The translations under genes were made by a program, and so were the position numbers. A stretch of DNA of 41,780 nucleotides from assembly GCA_025362585.1 (NCBI GenBank), contig JANYFR010000003.1, positions 1 through 41,780 on the forward strand, read 5' to 3'. Of the stretch, positions 6,726-14,999 are shown in pieces. The notes under the pieces are model-generated. The model ran no database searches and had not been told where the DNA came from. It saw only the letters and a list, made by a program, of their open reading frames with translations. Origin of the DNA: Acidimicrobiales bacterium (GTDB lineage Bacteria > Actinomycetota > Acidimicrobiia > Acidimicrobiales > RAAP-2). Position 1 is the stretch's first letter. Every line of letters begins with the position of its first letter.

Positions 6726-7988
6726 GTGGCGTTGATCTCGGTCGGGATCGACCACGAGCACGCGTCCCTCGACCTGCTCGAACGCGCCACCATCGTGGAG
6801 CACGAGTGGAACAAGGTACTGCGCTCGCTGATGAGTCAGCGCAACATCCACGAGGCCGTCTTCGTGTCCACGTGCCTGCGCACCGAGGTCGTCGCCGTCA
6901 TTGACCGCTTTCACGGCGCCATTGAGGAGATCACGCGCACCTTGTCCGACGTGACCGGACTGGCGCCCGACAAGTTCGCCGACCACCTCACGGTGCACTT
7001 CGACCGGGGCGTCGCGAATCACCTCTTCGGCGTGGCGGCCGGACTGCACTCCGTTGTCTTGGGTGAGTTCGAGGTGCTCGGCCAACTGCGCCGCGCCCTC
7101 GAGCTCGCCGTCGAGGAGCAGACCGCTGGGACCGAGCTCTCCGACCTCTTCCAGCGCGCCATCGCGTCGGGTCGACGGGTTCGCCACGAGACCCAGATTG
7201 CGCGCGGCACGACGAGCTTCGCTCAGGCGTCGGTGTCGATGGCTACCAACGAACACGGGGTCAATCTCAACGACGCGATTGTCGTGGTCATCGGCGCCGG
7301 CCAACTGGCGAGCGGCATCGCGCGCAACCTCCTCAACTCGCCGTCGCGCCTGCGTAGGCTCACCATCTGCAATCGAACACTCGCGAGAGCCGAGAGTCTG
7401 CGCGCCGAGCTGCGCGATGACCGAGTTCACGTGGCCCCCCTGCACGACGTGGCGGCGTGCATCACCGAGGCTCGCTTGGTGGTGGCGGCGATCGAAATCG
7501 CCACGCCGATCGTCACTCGACGTGACCTCGAGCGCTGTGACCAAAATGTCCTCTTCGTTGACCTCGGTCTTCCCCGGGCGATTGCGAGCAACGTGCAGGG
7601 CCTCGACCATGTTCGGCGCGTCGACATTGGCGACCTGCGCGAGCGCATCGAGCAGGCGCTGGGCGACCGCCACGACGCCGTCGACGCTGCGCGCGACATC
7701 GTCGTGGAGGACGTCGAGAAATACCTCACTGACCAACGGGCCCGCGGAGCGTCGGTCATTGTCAGCGAACTGCGCGAGTACTTCGACGACGTGGTCGCCG
7801 GTGAGTGGATCCGACGAGAGCACGACTTCGACGACCTCACGGTGGCGCAGCGAGAGACCGTCGCCTCCCTCGTGCGCTCGGTCGTCGCCAAGATTGCTCA
7901 CCGACCGACGATCGCACTGAAGGAGGCCGCCGGGACGGACCAGGGGACCCGACTCAGCGAATCGACCCGCACGCTCTTTGATCTATGA
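6726..7988 (+). CDS. hemA: Glutamyl-tRNA reductase
   Basis: A 420-residue enzyme that reduces the glutamyl group of Glu-tRNA to glutamate-1-semialdehyde, the first dedicated step of the C5 tetrapyrrole pathway. The catalytic Cys is C50 in VFVSTCLRTEVVAV. The substrate-site motif LFGVAAGLHSVVLGEFEVLG and the NADPH-binding VVIGAGQLASGIARNLLN are present, followed by a helical dimerisation domain. The highly conserved Asn after the catalytic Cys (STCNR) is Leu here, an oddity to check against relatives. The GTG start at 6726 comes 24 bases after rex. The stop overlaps the hemC ATG, so the two are translationally coupled. Confidence 0.95.
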   Translation: MALISVGIDHEHASLDLLERATIVEHEWNKVLRSLMSQRNIHEAVFVSTCLRTEVVAVIDRFHGAIEEITRTLSDVTGLAPDKFADHLTVHFDRGVANHLFGVAAGLHSVVLGEFEVLGQLRRALELAVEEQTAGTELSDLFQRAIASGRRVRHETQIARGTTSFAQASVSMATNEHGVNLNDAIVVVIGAGQLASGIARNLLNSPSRLRRLTICNRTLARAESLRAELRDDRVHVAPLHDVAACITEARLVVAAIEIATPIVTRRDLERCDQNVLFVDLGLPRAIASNVQGLDHVRRVDIGDLRERIEQALGDRHDAVDAARDIVVEDVEKYLTDQRARGASVIVSELREYFDDVVAGEWIRREHDFDDLTVAQRETVASLVRSVVAKIAHRPTIALKEAAGTDQGTRLSESTRTLFDL

Positions 7989-8884
7989 GCGGGCTACGAC
8001 TGGCGACGCGTCGCTCACCGCTCGCGCTGCGCCAAGCCGAATCGGTACAGCGCCGGCTGACGTCGGTGGGCGTCGAGAGCGCGCTCGTGCCCGTCGACAC
8101 GCACGGAGATCGTCATGGCGACAGCCCGCTCGACGAGATGGGCGGCATGGGGGTATTCGCCCTCGAGGTGCAGCGCGCGCTGCTCGACGGTGTTGCGGAC
8201 GTGGCGGTCCACAGCGCGAAGGACCTGCCGAGCGCCACACCCGCGGGACTCGCCTTGGTCTGTGTGCCAGAGCGGTTGGACAGCGCCGACGCGCTGGTCG
8301 GACGGTCCCTCGCGGGACTCGGACCCGGTGCCACGGTCGCGACGGGCTCGCCCCGGCGTCGAGCGCTCTTACTCGAGCGTCGTCCGGACCTGCGAATTGT
8401 CACGCTGCGGGGCAATATGGCGACGCGGCTCGCGGTCGCTGGTCGTGACGGCGTCGACGCCGTGGTCGCCGCCGTGGCGGCCCTCGAGCGCCTCGACGAG
8501 GGGGACCTCGTAAGCGAACGCCTCGACCCGTCGTGGTTCGTGCCCCAGGTCGGTCAGGGCGCGCTGGCGCTCGAGACCCGGCGCGACGACGACGACGTGC
8601 GCGCGGCCCTCGCGGCGATCAATGACGACGCGGCCTTCGAGGGCGTGATCGCCGAGCGCGCATTTTTGCGAGAGCTCGGGGCGGGCTGCTCGATTCCCGC
8701 GGGGGCCAATGCGACCCGTCACCACGATCAGATCTCGTTGAGTGGGGTGATGGTGGCACGCGACGGATCGCGAAGCGTACGCGCGACACTGGCGGACGTC
8801 GACGCCGAGGTGGTGGGATGCAACCTCGCGCGCCTGTTGCGCGACGAGATGGACGGGGCGTCGCTGCCCGGATGGGAGCGCTGA
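7985..8884 (+). CDS. hemC: Porphobilinogen deaminase (hydroxymethylbilane synthase)
   Basis: A 299-residue enzyme polymerising four porphobilinogens to hydroxymethylbilane. The N-terminal motif LRLATRRSPLALRQAE, the catalytic Asp in VHSAKDLPS (D80), the Arg-rich substrate loop TGSPRRRALL and LRGNMATRLA are all present. The cofactor Cys is in LRELGAGCSIPAGAN (C235) and carries the dipyrromethane primer. The ATG overlaps the hemA stop by four bases, and the next gene follows three bases after its stop. Length and motifs are standard. Confidence 0.96.
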   Translation: MSGLRLATRRSPLALRQAESVQRRLTSVGVESALVPVDTHGDRHGDSPLDEMGGMGVFALEVQRALLDGVADVAVHSAKDLPSATPAGLALVCVPERLDSADALVGRSLAGLGPGATVATGSPRRRALLLERRPDLRIVTLRGNMATRLAVAGRDGVDAVVAAVAALERLDEGDLVSERLDPSWFVPQVGQGALALETRRDDDDVRAALAAINDDAAFEGVIAERAFLRELGAGCSIPAGANATRHHDQISLSGVMVARDGSRSVRATLADVDAEVVGCNLARLLRDEMDGASLPGWER

Positions 8885-8887
8885 ACG

Positions 8888-9559
8888 GTGCGCATTGTCC
8901 TCACGCGCGAGAGCGGCCGCAACGAGTCCATGGTCGAATGGCTGCCTAGCGACGCCGAGATCGAAGAGGTGCCCCTCACCGCGACGCGCTTCTACGACGA
9001 GTCCGCGGTCGCCACGGTCATTCGTTCGTCGACGTCGTTCGGTTCCTTTCGCGCACTCGTCGTGACGAGCGCGCGAAGTGCCCGCTACGCGAAATTGGCC
9101 ACGAGGGCGCTCGCCAGCAGCGGCGAGGTTTTGAGCGTGGGGGCGGCGACGACCAGAGCACTCGACGAACGCGGCGTCGAGGTGCGTGCGCAGTCCGCCG
9201 GTGCGGCGACTGACCTCGTGGGTCAGGTCCTGCGTGGTCCGGTCCTCGTGCTCGGGGCCGAGACAATGCGCGACGAACTCACGACGGCGCTGCGCGAAAG
9301 GGGCCTCTTCGTCCAAGTGGTTGTCTGCTACGAAACGATGGCGCTGACGCCCGACGAGCGCGGAATCCAGTCGTTGCGCGACGCCGACGTCGTGATGATC
9401 GGCGCTCCGTCGGCGTGGTCGGTCGCGGCGCCGTTCGTGCGCTCGGACGCGTGGGTGGTCGTGCCGGGGGCCACCACCGCGGCGACGGTGCGCGTGGACC
9501 ACCATTACGTCGTCGAGGGTTGGGGTCCCTCGCTGCGCCAACGCCTCGCCGCACTGTAG
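8888..9559 (+). CDS. hemD: Uroporphyrinogen-III synthase
   Basis: A 223-residue protein from GTG 8888 in the position where hemD normally follows hemC. HemD is poorly conserved. The support is the two-lobed Rossmann-like pattern (RIVLTRESGRNESMVEWL, ALVVTSARSARYA, VLSVGAATTRALDERGVEV) plus the second-lobe serine/threonine region VVMIGAPSAWSVAAPFV. It closes and inverts ring D of hydroxymethylbilane to give uroporphyrinogen III. It is somewhat short for the family. It is not fused to a uroporphyrinogen methyltransferase, as happens in some actinobacteria. Function is inferred from motif pattern plus context. Confidence 0.85.
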   Translation: MRIVLTRESGRNESMVEWLPSDAEIEEVPLTATRFYDESAVATVIRSSTSFGSFRALVVTSARSARYAKLATRALASSGEVLSVGAATTRALDERGVEVRAQSAGAATDLVGQVLRGPVLVLGAETMRDELTTALRERGLFVQVVVCYETMALTPDERGIQSLRDADVVMIGAPSAWSVAAPFVRSDAWVVVPGATTAATVRVDHHYVVEGWGPSLRQRLAAL

Positions 9560-9627
9560 GTCCTCGAGGTCTCGCGGGAGCGCTGCGCGCTTGAGAGGGG
9601 GCGGGGCACGGGCAATAGGCTGGGTCC

Positions 9628-10608
9628 GTGTTTCCCACCGAACGTCCCCGGCGCCTTCGTCGCACGCCCGCGCTCCGTCGACTCGTCGCCGAAACGAATC
9701 TCGCGCCGCACGACTTTGTGGCACCGCTCGTCGTCGCCGACGGAATCGACGAGCCTCGAGCTATCGCGTCGTTGCCCGGCCAGTTCCAGCACACGATCCC
9801 GTCACTGGTCGACGAGGTCCGGGCCCTGCACCACGCCGGGGTCGGGGGGGTCATACTCTTCGGCGTTCCATCGACCAAGGACGAGCGGGGCAGCGGCGCC
9901 TGGGACCCCGAGGGCGTCGCCCAGGTGGCGCTGCGCACGCTGCGCGACGAGTTCGGCGACGACGTGGTCGTGATGGCCGACCTCTGTCTGGACGAGTACA
10001 CCAGCCACGGTCACTGCGGCGTGGTGCGCGACGACGGGACGGTCGACAACGACGCGACCCTCGAGCTCTACGGCCGTGTGGCGGTCGCCCAGGCGAAGGC
10101 CGGGGCGGCGGTCGTCGCGCCGAGCGGCATGATGGACGGTCAGGTTGGCGCTATTCGCGACGCCCTCGACCAAGCGGGGTTCCCCGAGACGATCATCATG
10201 GCCTACGCGGCCAAGTACGCCAGTGGCCTCTACGGACCGTTTCGAGACGCCGTCGGAGTCGAGATTGTCGGGGGCGGCGACCGCAAGGCCTACCAGCAGG
10301 ACCCGCGCAATCGTCGCGAAGCGTTGCGCGAGGCGCGCGCCGACGTCGACCAGGGCGCCGACATCGTCATGGTCAAGCCCGCCATGTCGTACCTCGACGT
10401 CGTGAGCGATCTGCGTGACGAACTCGACGTGCCGCTCTGCGCGTACCACGTGAGCGGCGAGTACGCCATGGTGAAGGCGGCCGCGGCCAACGGCTGGATC
10501 GACGGCACCGTCGTCGCGATCGAGCAACTCACCGCGGTACGACGCGCCGGGGCCGACTTCGTCCTCACCTACTTCGCGCGCGAGATCGCCGAGGAGCTCG
10601 GTCGTTGA
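9628..10608 (+). CDS. hemB: Delta-aminolevulinic acid dehydratase (porphobilinogen synthase)
   Basis: A 326-residue enzyme condensing two 5-aminolevulinates to porphobilinogen. The two Schiff-base lysines are K196 (AAKYASGLYGPFR) and K250 (MVKPAMSYLDV). The metal loop MADLCLDEYTSHGHCGVV has Cys at 120 and 130 but Asp at 122, a mix between the three-Cys zinc type and the Asp/Ala magnesium type. GDRKAYQQDP and YHVSGEYAMVKAA are typical. The GTG start at 9628 lies 68 bases after hemD, the only real gap in the hem run. That gap contains a small perfect hairpin, AGCGC-TGC-GCGCT at 9579-9591. The stop overlaps the hemL start. Confidence 0.96.
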   Translation: MFPTERPRRLRRTPALRRLVAETNLAPHDFVAPLVVADGIDEPRAIASLPGQFQHTIPSLVDEVRALHHAGVGGVILFGVPSTKDERGSGAWDPEGVAQVALRTLRDEFGDDVVVMADLCLDEYTSHGHCGVVRDDGTVDNDATLELYGRVAVAQAKAGAAVVAPSGMMDGQVGAIRDALDQAGFPETIIMAYAAKYASGLYGPFRDAVGVEIVGGGDRKAYQQDPRNRREALREARADVDQGADIVMVKPAMSYLDVVSDLRDELDVPLCAYHVSGEYAMVKAAAANGWIDGTVVAIEQLTAVRRAGADFVLTYFAREIAEELGR

Positions 10609-11882
10609 CGAATCTCAATCAGGCGTGGTTCGACCGCGCCCAAGTGGTGATTCCCGGTGGCGTCGACTCACCGGTGCGCTCGTTCGGTTCAGTGGGCGGC
10701 ACCCCGTACACCGTCGCGCGAGGTGCGGGCGCGTACGTGTGGGACGTCGAGGGCACCCGCTACCTCGATTACGTCCAGTCTTACGGGGCGAGCCTCCTCG
10801 GTCACGCCCACCCCGCGGTCGTCGAGGTGTTGCGCGACGCGGCCGCGCTCGGCACGACTTTTGGTGCCCCGACGCCGGGCGAGGTCGTGTTGGCCGAGCT
10901 CATGACCGAACGCGTCGCGGGCCTTGAGCAGGTCCGACTCGTCTCGTCGGGCACCGAGGCGGTGATGAGCGCAGTGCGTCTCGCGCGGGGCGCCACCGGT
11001 CGCGACAAGATTGTCAAGTTCGATGGCTGCTACCACGGACACTCTGACGCGCTGTTGGTGGCGGGCGGGAGTGGCGTGGCCCAGATGGGTCTCCCCGGAT
11101 CGGCCGGAGTGACGGCCGGGGCCGTCGGTGACACCATCGTCGCGCCCTACAACACGGTGCCGCGCCTCGACGACGCCGTGGCCGCCGTCCTCGTCGAGCC
11201 GGTGGCGGCGAACATGAATCTGGTGGCGCCCTCGAGCGAGTTCTTGCAAGGGCTGCGCGCCGAGTGCGATCGGGTGGGCGCCCTGTTGATCTTCGACGAG
11301 GTGATCACCGGCTTTCGACTCGACTTCGCGGGCGCCGAGCACTACTTCAACGTCACGCCCGACCTGTGGTGCTTCGGCAAGGTGATCGGGGGAGGACTCC
11401 CGGTCGGAGCCTTTGGCGGCAGATCCGCGGTGCTGTCCTCGCTCGCGCCGCTCGGCCCCGTCTATCAGGCCGGCACCCTGTCGGGCAATCCCCTCGCCAC
11501 CGCGGCCGGCGCGAAGGTGCTGCGCCTCGTCGCGCGCAGCGACTACGCGGCGCTCTCCGCGCGGGTGGCGGCGTTCGCGTCGGGTCTCGCCGAGGCGATC
11601 GGCGCGGCGGGACTCTACGTGGCGGCGCCGGTGGCGGGTCCGCTCCTCGGACTGTTCTTGTCCCGCGAGCCATTTGACGTCCCGCGCGACTTCAGCGGCG
11701 TCAAGGCGCTCTGCGAGAACGGGCTCTACCGTTCGTTCTTTCACGCAATGCTCGAACGCGGCGTCGCCCTCGCGCCCGGCGCCTACGAAATCCTCTTCGT
11801 CTCGATGGCGCACAGTGACGAGGACCTCGCCCGTACGGTGGCGCTCGCGGGGCAGGCCGCGGAAGTCGCCGCTAGATCATGA
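10605..11882 (+). CDS. hemL: Glutamate-1-semialdehyde 2,1-aminomutase
   Basis: A 425-residue PLP enzyme converting glutamate-1-semialdehyde to 5-aminolevulinate, the partner of HemA. PLP and substrate motifs include VIPGGVDSPVRSF, VSSGTEAVMSAVRLARG, KFDGCYHGHSDALLV, IFDEVITGFRLD and the PLP lysine K259 in LWCFGKVIGGGLPVGAFGG. The TTG start at 10605 overlaps the hemB stop by four bases. It is preferred because the N-terminal family segment starts immediately after it and no ATG is nearby. The stop overlaps the ATG of the next gene, continuing the coupled chain. Confidence 0.95.
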   Translation: MTNLNQAWFDRAQVVIPGGVDSPVRSFGSVGGTPYTVARGAGAYVWDVEGTRYLDYVQSYGASLLGHAHPAVVEVLRDAAALGTTFGAPTPGEVVLAELMTERVAGLEQVRLVSSGTEAVMSAVRLARGATGRDKIVKFDGCYHGHSDALLVAGGSGVAQMGLPGSAGVTAGAVGDTIVAPYNTVPRLDDAVAAVLVEPVAANMNLVAPSSEFLQGLRAECDRVGALLIFDEVITGFRLDFAGAEHYFNVTPDLWCFGKVIGGGLPVGAFGGRSAVLSSLAPLGPVYQAGTLSGNPLATAAGAKVLRLVARSDYAALSARVAAFASGLAEAIGAAGLYVAAPVAGPLLGLFLSREPFDVPRDFSGVKALCENGLYRSFFHAMLERGVALAPGAYEILFVSMAHSDEDLARTVALAGQAAEVAARS

Positions 11883-12997
11883 GCACACTCCTGCGTAGTG
11901 ACGGATGGTCGGTGCGGCCCAGTTTTGTGCCGAACGGCGCTACGGCGCCGGTCACCCTGCTGTGTGACGAGTTGGGACTGACCCAACTCGCCGGTGAGCC
12001 GCCCGTCGCCTGGCAGACGCCCTGGACTGAGATGACCAACCTCCAGCTGGTCCGCTTCGCGGGCGGCGTGGCCCTCATCGCCACCGTCGACGGCGTGCGC
12101 TACTGCTGGCGTAAGCGTGAACGCCACGACTACGAGTCGTGGCGTGAACTGGTCGTCGCCCACGGGGGGAGCGTGGAGCGGCGACGGCGCCGTGCGGGCG
12201 TCGCGGTCGTGGCCGTCGTCGTGCTCGCGGCGTCACTCGCCGGAGGACTCGGCGCCGTACTCAATCGCGCCACGAGTGGCGCGGGCGAGATTGCGGCCGC
12301 CTCCGCGGTGAACTTGACGGCGAAGGACCTGCCCACCGATTGGACGCCCACGACGACCCAGGGCTGTTCGATCGGCTCGGCCCTGTCGTGCCTCTTTCCC
12401 TCGAGCACCGCCGTGATCACTTCAACGACCGGGGCGTCGCCGGCGCCCAAGGCGACGTCGCTCTTCGCGCGGGTGTCGGCGATCTTCCAGCGCTGCCTCG
12501 GGGTGACGCCGGCGAGCGACCGCGTGTACGGGGCGGCCGGTCAACAGCCCGACTACCAGGTGACCTCCCCGGTGTTCGGCTCCGCCTCGTTCGGCGGCAT
12601 CCAAGTCGCCGCCACGACGCAGTACTACCGCGCGACGTCAATGGTCCGTCGTGACACCGCCGAGATGTCCAGACCGAACTTCGGTCCGTGCTTCGTCACG
12701 TCCCAGGACGCACTGCTACGAGGGGCCGCCGGCAAGGCGCTGCCCCGCGCCAACGTCGCGACCGACTGGCGACCGGTCACGTTCGTGGGTGGCTGGTCGC
12801 GTGGGGCCGTTGCCTCGATCACCCTGCCCGGCGTCGTCGGGCCGTTGTACCTGGTCGAAGCGGTGACGACGGCCGGACACTTCGAGTCCACGCTCGGCGC
12901 GTTGGTGGCCAAGTGGCCCGCGTCTCGAACGTTCCTCAACAGTCTCGTGGGCGTGCTGCTCTCGCGTATGACGTCGGGATCGTCCGCGCCGGCCTGA
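11879..12997 (+). CDS. Unrecognised one-pass membrane protein coupled to hemL
   Basis: A 372-residue protein that I do not recognise. Residues 1-100 are soluble with beta-rich stretches (VTLLCDELGLTQLAGEPPVAW, LQLVRFAGGVALIATVDGV), somewhat like a PH-type domain. A basic stretch RRRRR at 101-105 precedes a single membrane helix (106-129). The remaining 240 residues, Ser/Thr/Ala-rich with four Cys (C163, C171, C206, C271), would lie outside by the positive-inside rule. There is no lipobox or signal peptide. The ATG overlaps the hemL TGA by four bases, so it is cotranslated with the haem genes and ends that operon. A role in haem handling is only suggested by position. The coding call is strong because the frame is uninterrupted and typical of the neighbours. 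Confidence 0.8.
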   Translation: MSTLLRSDGWSVRPSFVPNGATAPVTLLCDELGLTQLAGEPPVAWQTPWTEMTNLQLVRFAGGVALIATVDGVRYCWRKRERHDYESWRELVVAHGGSVERRRRRAGVAVVAVVVLAASLAGGLGAVLNRATSGAGEIAAASAVNLTAKDLPTDWTPTTTQGCSIGSALSCLFPSSTAVITSTTGASPAPKATSLFARVSAIFQRCLGVTPASDRVYGAAGQQPDYQVTSPVFGSASFGGIQVAATTQYYRATSMVRRDTAEMSRPNFGPCFVTSQDALLRGAAGKALPRANVATDWRPVTFVGGWSRGAVASITLPGVVGPLYLVEAVTTAGHFESTLGALVAKWPASRTFLNSLVGVLLSRMTSGSSAPA

Positions 12998-13143
12998 CGC
13001 CGAGGAGTGGCGCGCCGCGCCGAGGATCGAGACGTGCGATGCGACCAACCACTCGCCGCCACCGCGATCGACCGCGACGCCGCCTCGTTTACTCTCGGCG
13101 CTCACGCTCGCGAACGGGTGCTCGACGCGAACGAACCGCCGGT

Positions 13144-14481
13144 CTAGTCGCCGCGCTTCACGTCGCCGAGCAAAAGATGGTACGCCTGTTCGGGAATCAC
13201 GTCGGCTAGTCGAACCAGTGCGCGATAACCGACCTCCGCGGGACCGCGCCGATCGTTGCGCATCAGGTTCGCCATGATGTTGAGCAGTTCACGCATCAGG
13301 GGCTCGATACGCATGCCGACCCCCACGCAGGCGGTAAGGATTTTCGGCTCGGAGATGATGCGCACGAAGGCCCGCGCCACCTTGTAGTAGTCACCGTACG
13401 CGGCGTCGAGGCGTTCATCGTAGAGCGCGAGGGCGCCCTGGTCCCCGGCGAGGAGGGCCTCGGCGAGGACGCCGGCGGCGAGGCGCCCAGTCTCGTAGCC
13501 GTAAGCGATGCCTTCGCCGTTGAAGGGGTTGACCGTGCCCGCGGCGTCGCCAATCATCATGGTGTTGGCGCCGACGCGCGGCCCGATCGACAGTCCCATC
13601 GGCAGACGACCGCCAGTTGCCGGCCCGCAGCAACTCTCGTCGTTGAGTCCCCACGCCGCACCGGTCTGGGAGACGAAGTACTCCTGCAGCTTCGTGGTGT
13701 TCACGCCCTTCCACGCCCCGCCCGTTGAGAGCAGCCCGACCCCGACGTTCACTCGGCCATCGCCGAGCGGGAAGATCCACCCGTAGCCCGGCACGACGTC
13801 GCCCTTGGGGTCGCGGATGTCGAGGTGGGAATCGATCCAGGGTTCGTCGTGGCGCTCGCTGGTGTAATAACCGCGCAGCGCCATCCCCATTGGCCAGCTG
13901 CGATTGCGCGTCGTGCCCAGTTCGCGCCCGAGCCGCGAGTTCTGTCCGTCGCCGGCGACGACGTAGCGGCCCCTGATCTCGCCCGTAGTCCCGGTTCTCT
14001 TTTCGACGACCGTGACGCCGCTCGCCCCGCGCAAGCCACCCAGGTCGGACTCGGTCGCCTCGACGAGTCCGACCGCTTCGACGCCATTCAACAGCACCGC
14101 ACCGAGTTCCTGGGCACGTTCGGCCACGAGTCCGTCGAGGTTGAAGCGCGTGATGGTGTAGCCGTAGTTCGGAAAAACGGGGTGATCAGGCCATTTCATC
14201 GTGACCGAGGCGCCAAAGCCGAATCCGCGCAGCCCGTTGTAGCGGTGCCCGTTGGCGGCGACGATTCCTTCGAGACCCATCGCGGCCAACTGGTGGACGG
14301 CTCTCGGGGTGAGGCCGTCACCGCAGGTTTTCTCGCGGGGGAACTGCTTCTTCTCGACGAGACAGACCGACCAGCCGGCCTGGGCGAGCCACAGCGCGCA
14401 GGCCGATCCACTGGGTCCGGCGCCAACAATCACGACGTCAAAAACCGTGGCCTTCGCAACGACGTCGTTGAGGCTTGTCAC
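13144..14481 (-). CDS. menJ: Geranylgeranyl-reductase-family flavoprotein, probable menaquinone reductase
   Basis: A 445-residue FAD enzyme. The dinucleotide motif is FDVVIVGAGPSGSACALWLA (GxGxxG at 20-25), followed by EKKQFPREKTCGDGLTPRAV with the family Cys-Gly-Asp-Gly motif. The second FAD motif is MMIGDAAGTVNPFNGEGIAY, with substrate-domain residues toward the C-terminus. The family saturates isoprenoid double bonds; the mycobacterial member MenJ reduces one double bond of the menaquinone side chain. A member next to nuoA also occurs in Streptomyces, which supports a quinone substrate here; archaeal-type lipid reduction is a less likely alternative. Starts at GTG 14481, divergent from nuoA, and converges with the gene ending at 12997. 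The 146-base gap between them has no obvious terminator. Confidence 0.82.
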   Translation of the reverse strand: MTSLNDVVAKATVFDVVIVGAGPSGSACALWLAQAGWSVCLVEKKQFPREKTCGDGLTPRAVHQLAAMGLEGIVAANGHRYNGLRGFGFGASVTMKWPDHPVFPNYGYTITRFNLDGLVAERAQELGAVLLNGVEAVGLVEATESDLGGLRGASGVTVVEKRTGTTGEIRGRYVVAGDGQNSRLGRELGTTRNRSWPMGMALRGYYTSERHDEPWIDSHLDIRDPKGDVVPGYGWIFPLGDGRVNVGVGLLSTGGAWKGVNTTKLQEYFVSQTGAAWGLNDESCCGPATGGRLPMGLSIGPRVGANTMMIGDAAGTVNPFNGEGIAYGYETGRLAAGVLAEALLAGDQGALALYDERLDAAYGDYYKVARAFVRIISEPKILTACVGVGMRIEPLMRELLNIMANLMRNDRRGPAEVGYRALVRLADVIPEQAYHLLLGDVKRGD

Positions 14482-14549
14482 CCCAACAGCCTAGGTCGTG
14501 CTCCTTGATTCGGAACTTCCAAGAGGCCCGGTTGATTCTGGTAGAAATG
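14482..14549. promoter_or_regulatory. Divergent menJ/nuoA control region
   Basis: This 68-base gap must drive both the quinone reductase and the 15-gene nuo chain. It is relatively AT-rich and contains the palindrome GGAACTTCC at 14512-14520, flanked by CTTG and CAAG. No canonical -35/-10 pair is clear. The palindrome is a candidate operator and does not match the Rex consensus. Confidence 0.35.
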
Positions 14550-14999
14550 ATGTCCGTGGACCAGTACCTACCAATACTGATGCTCCTCGTGCTCGGAGTG
14601 CTCTTCGGTGCGGGATCACTGATGATGTCCGCGCTCGCGGCCCCGCGTAAGCGTCCCACGGACGCGAAGTTGGCGCCGTACGAATGCGGCATCGTGCCCG
14701 AAGTCGAGCCGCCCCAACGCTTCCCGGTGCGCTTCTATCTGGTGGCCATGATCTTCGTGATCTTCGACATCGAGGTCGTCTTCATGTACCCCTTCGCGGT
14801 CGTCTTTCGCCAGTTAGGGGTCTTCGGACTCGTGGAAGTCCTCGTCTTCTCGGTGACGGTCTTTGGGGCACTGCTGTTCTTGGTGAGCGAGGGAGCCCTG
14901 TCGTGGGGTCCGGTCAAGCACCTCGTGACGGGCCTGCCGTCACGCACGAGCTCGTCGACCATCCTGCGCATTGGCGCGGACGACGACAGGGCGGCCTAG
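14550..14999 (+). CDS. nuoA: NADH-quinone oxidoreductase subunit A
   Basis: A membrane subunit of 149 residues with three predicted helices. The conserved loop KLAPYECGIVPEVEPPQRF, whose Cys senses the active/deactive state in other complexes, and the acidic second helix FVIFDIEVVFMYPFAVVF are present. The start at ATG 14550 is chosen over the adjacent ATG 14547 because of the spacing to GGTAG. An upstream extension reads into menJ and lacks a ribosome site. NuoA helps form the quinone channel and the first proton path of complex I. nuoB follows with no gap. Confidence 0.93.
   Translation: MSVDQYLPILMLLVLGVLFGAGSLMMSALAAPRKRPTDAKLAPYECGIVPEVEPPQRFPVRFYLVAMIFVIFDIEVVFMYPFAVVFRQLGVFGLVEVLVFSVTVFGALLFLVSEGALSWGPVKHLVTGLPSRTSSSTILRIGADDDRAA

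Noticed and set aside
5856-7901. 681-codon open frame on the minus strand across proC, rex and hemA
   Set aside because: It lies antisense to three clear genes, is full of low-complexity His/Asp/Arg/Val and has no family look; a by-product of high GC codon bias.
12998-13143. Terminator between the convergent genes ending at 12997 and 13144
   Set aside because: Only short imperfect GC-rich pairings and a direct repeat CGCCGAGGA are visible; no convincing hairpin with T-tract.
14500-14522. Possible Rex operator in front of nuoA
   Set aside because: Only TTG and CAA at the two ends match a Rex-type palindrome; the inner positions do not, so it was not called.
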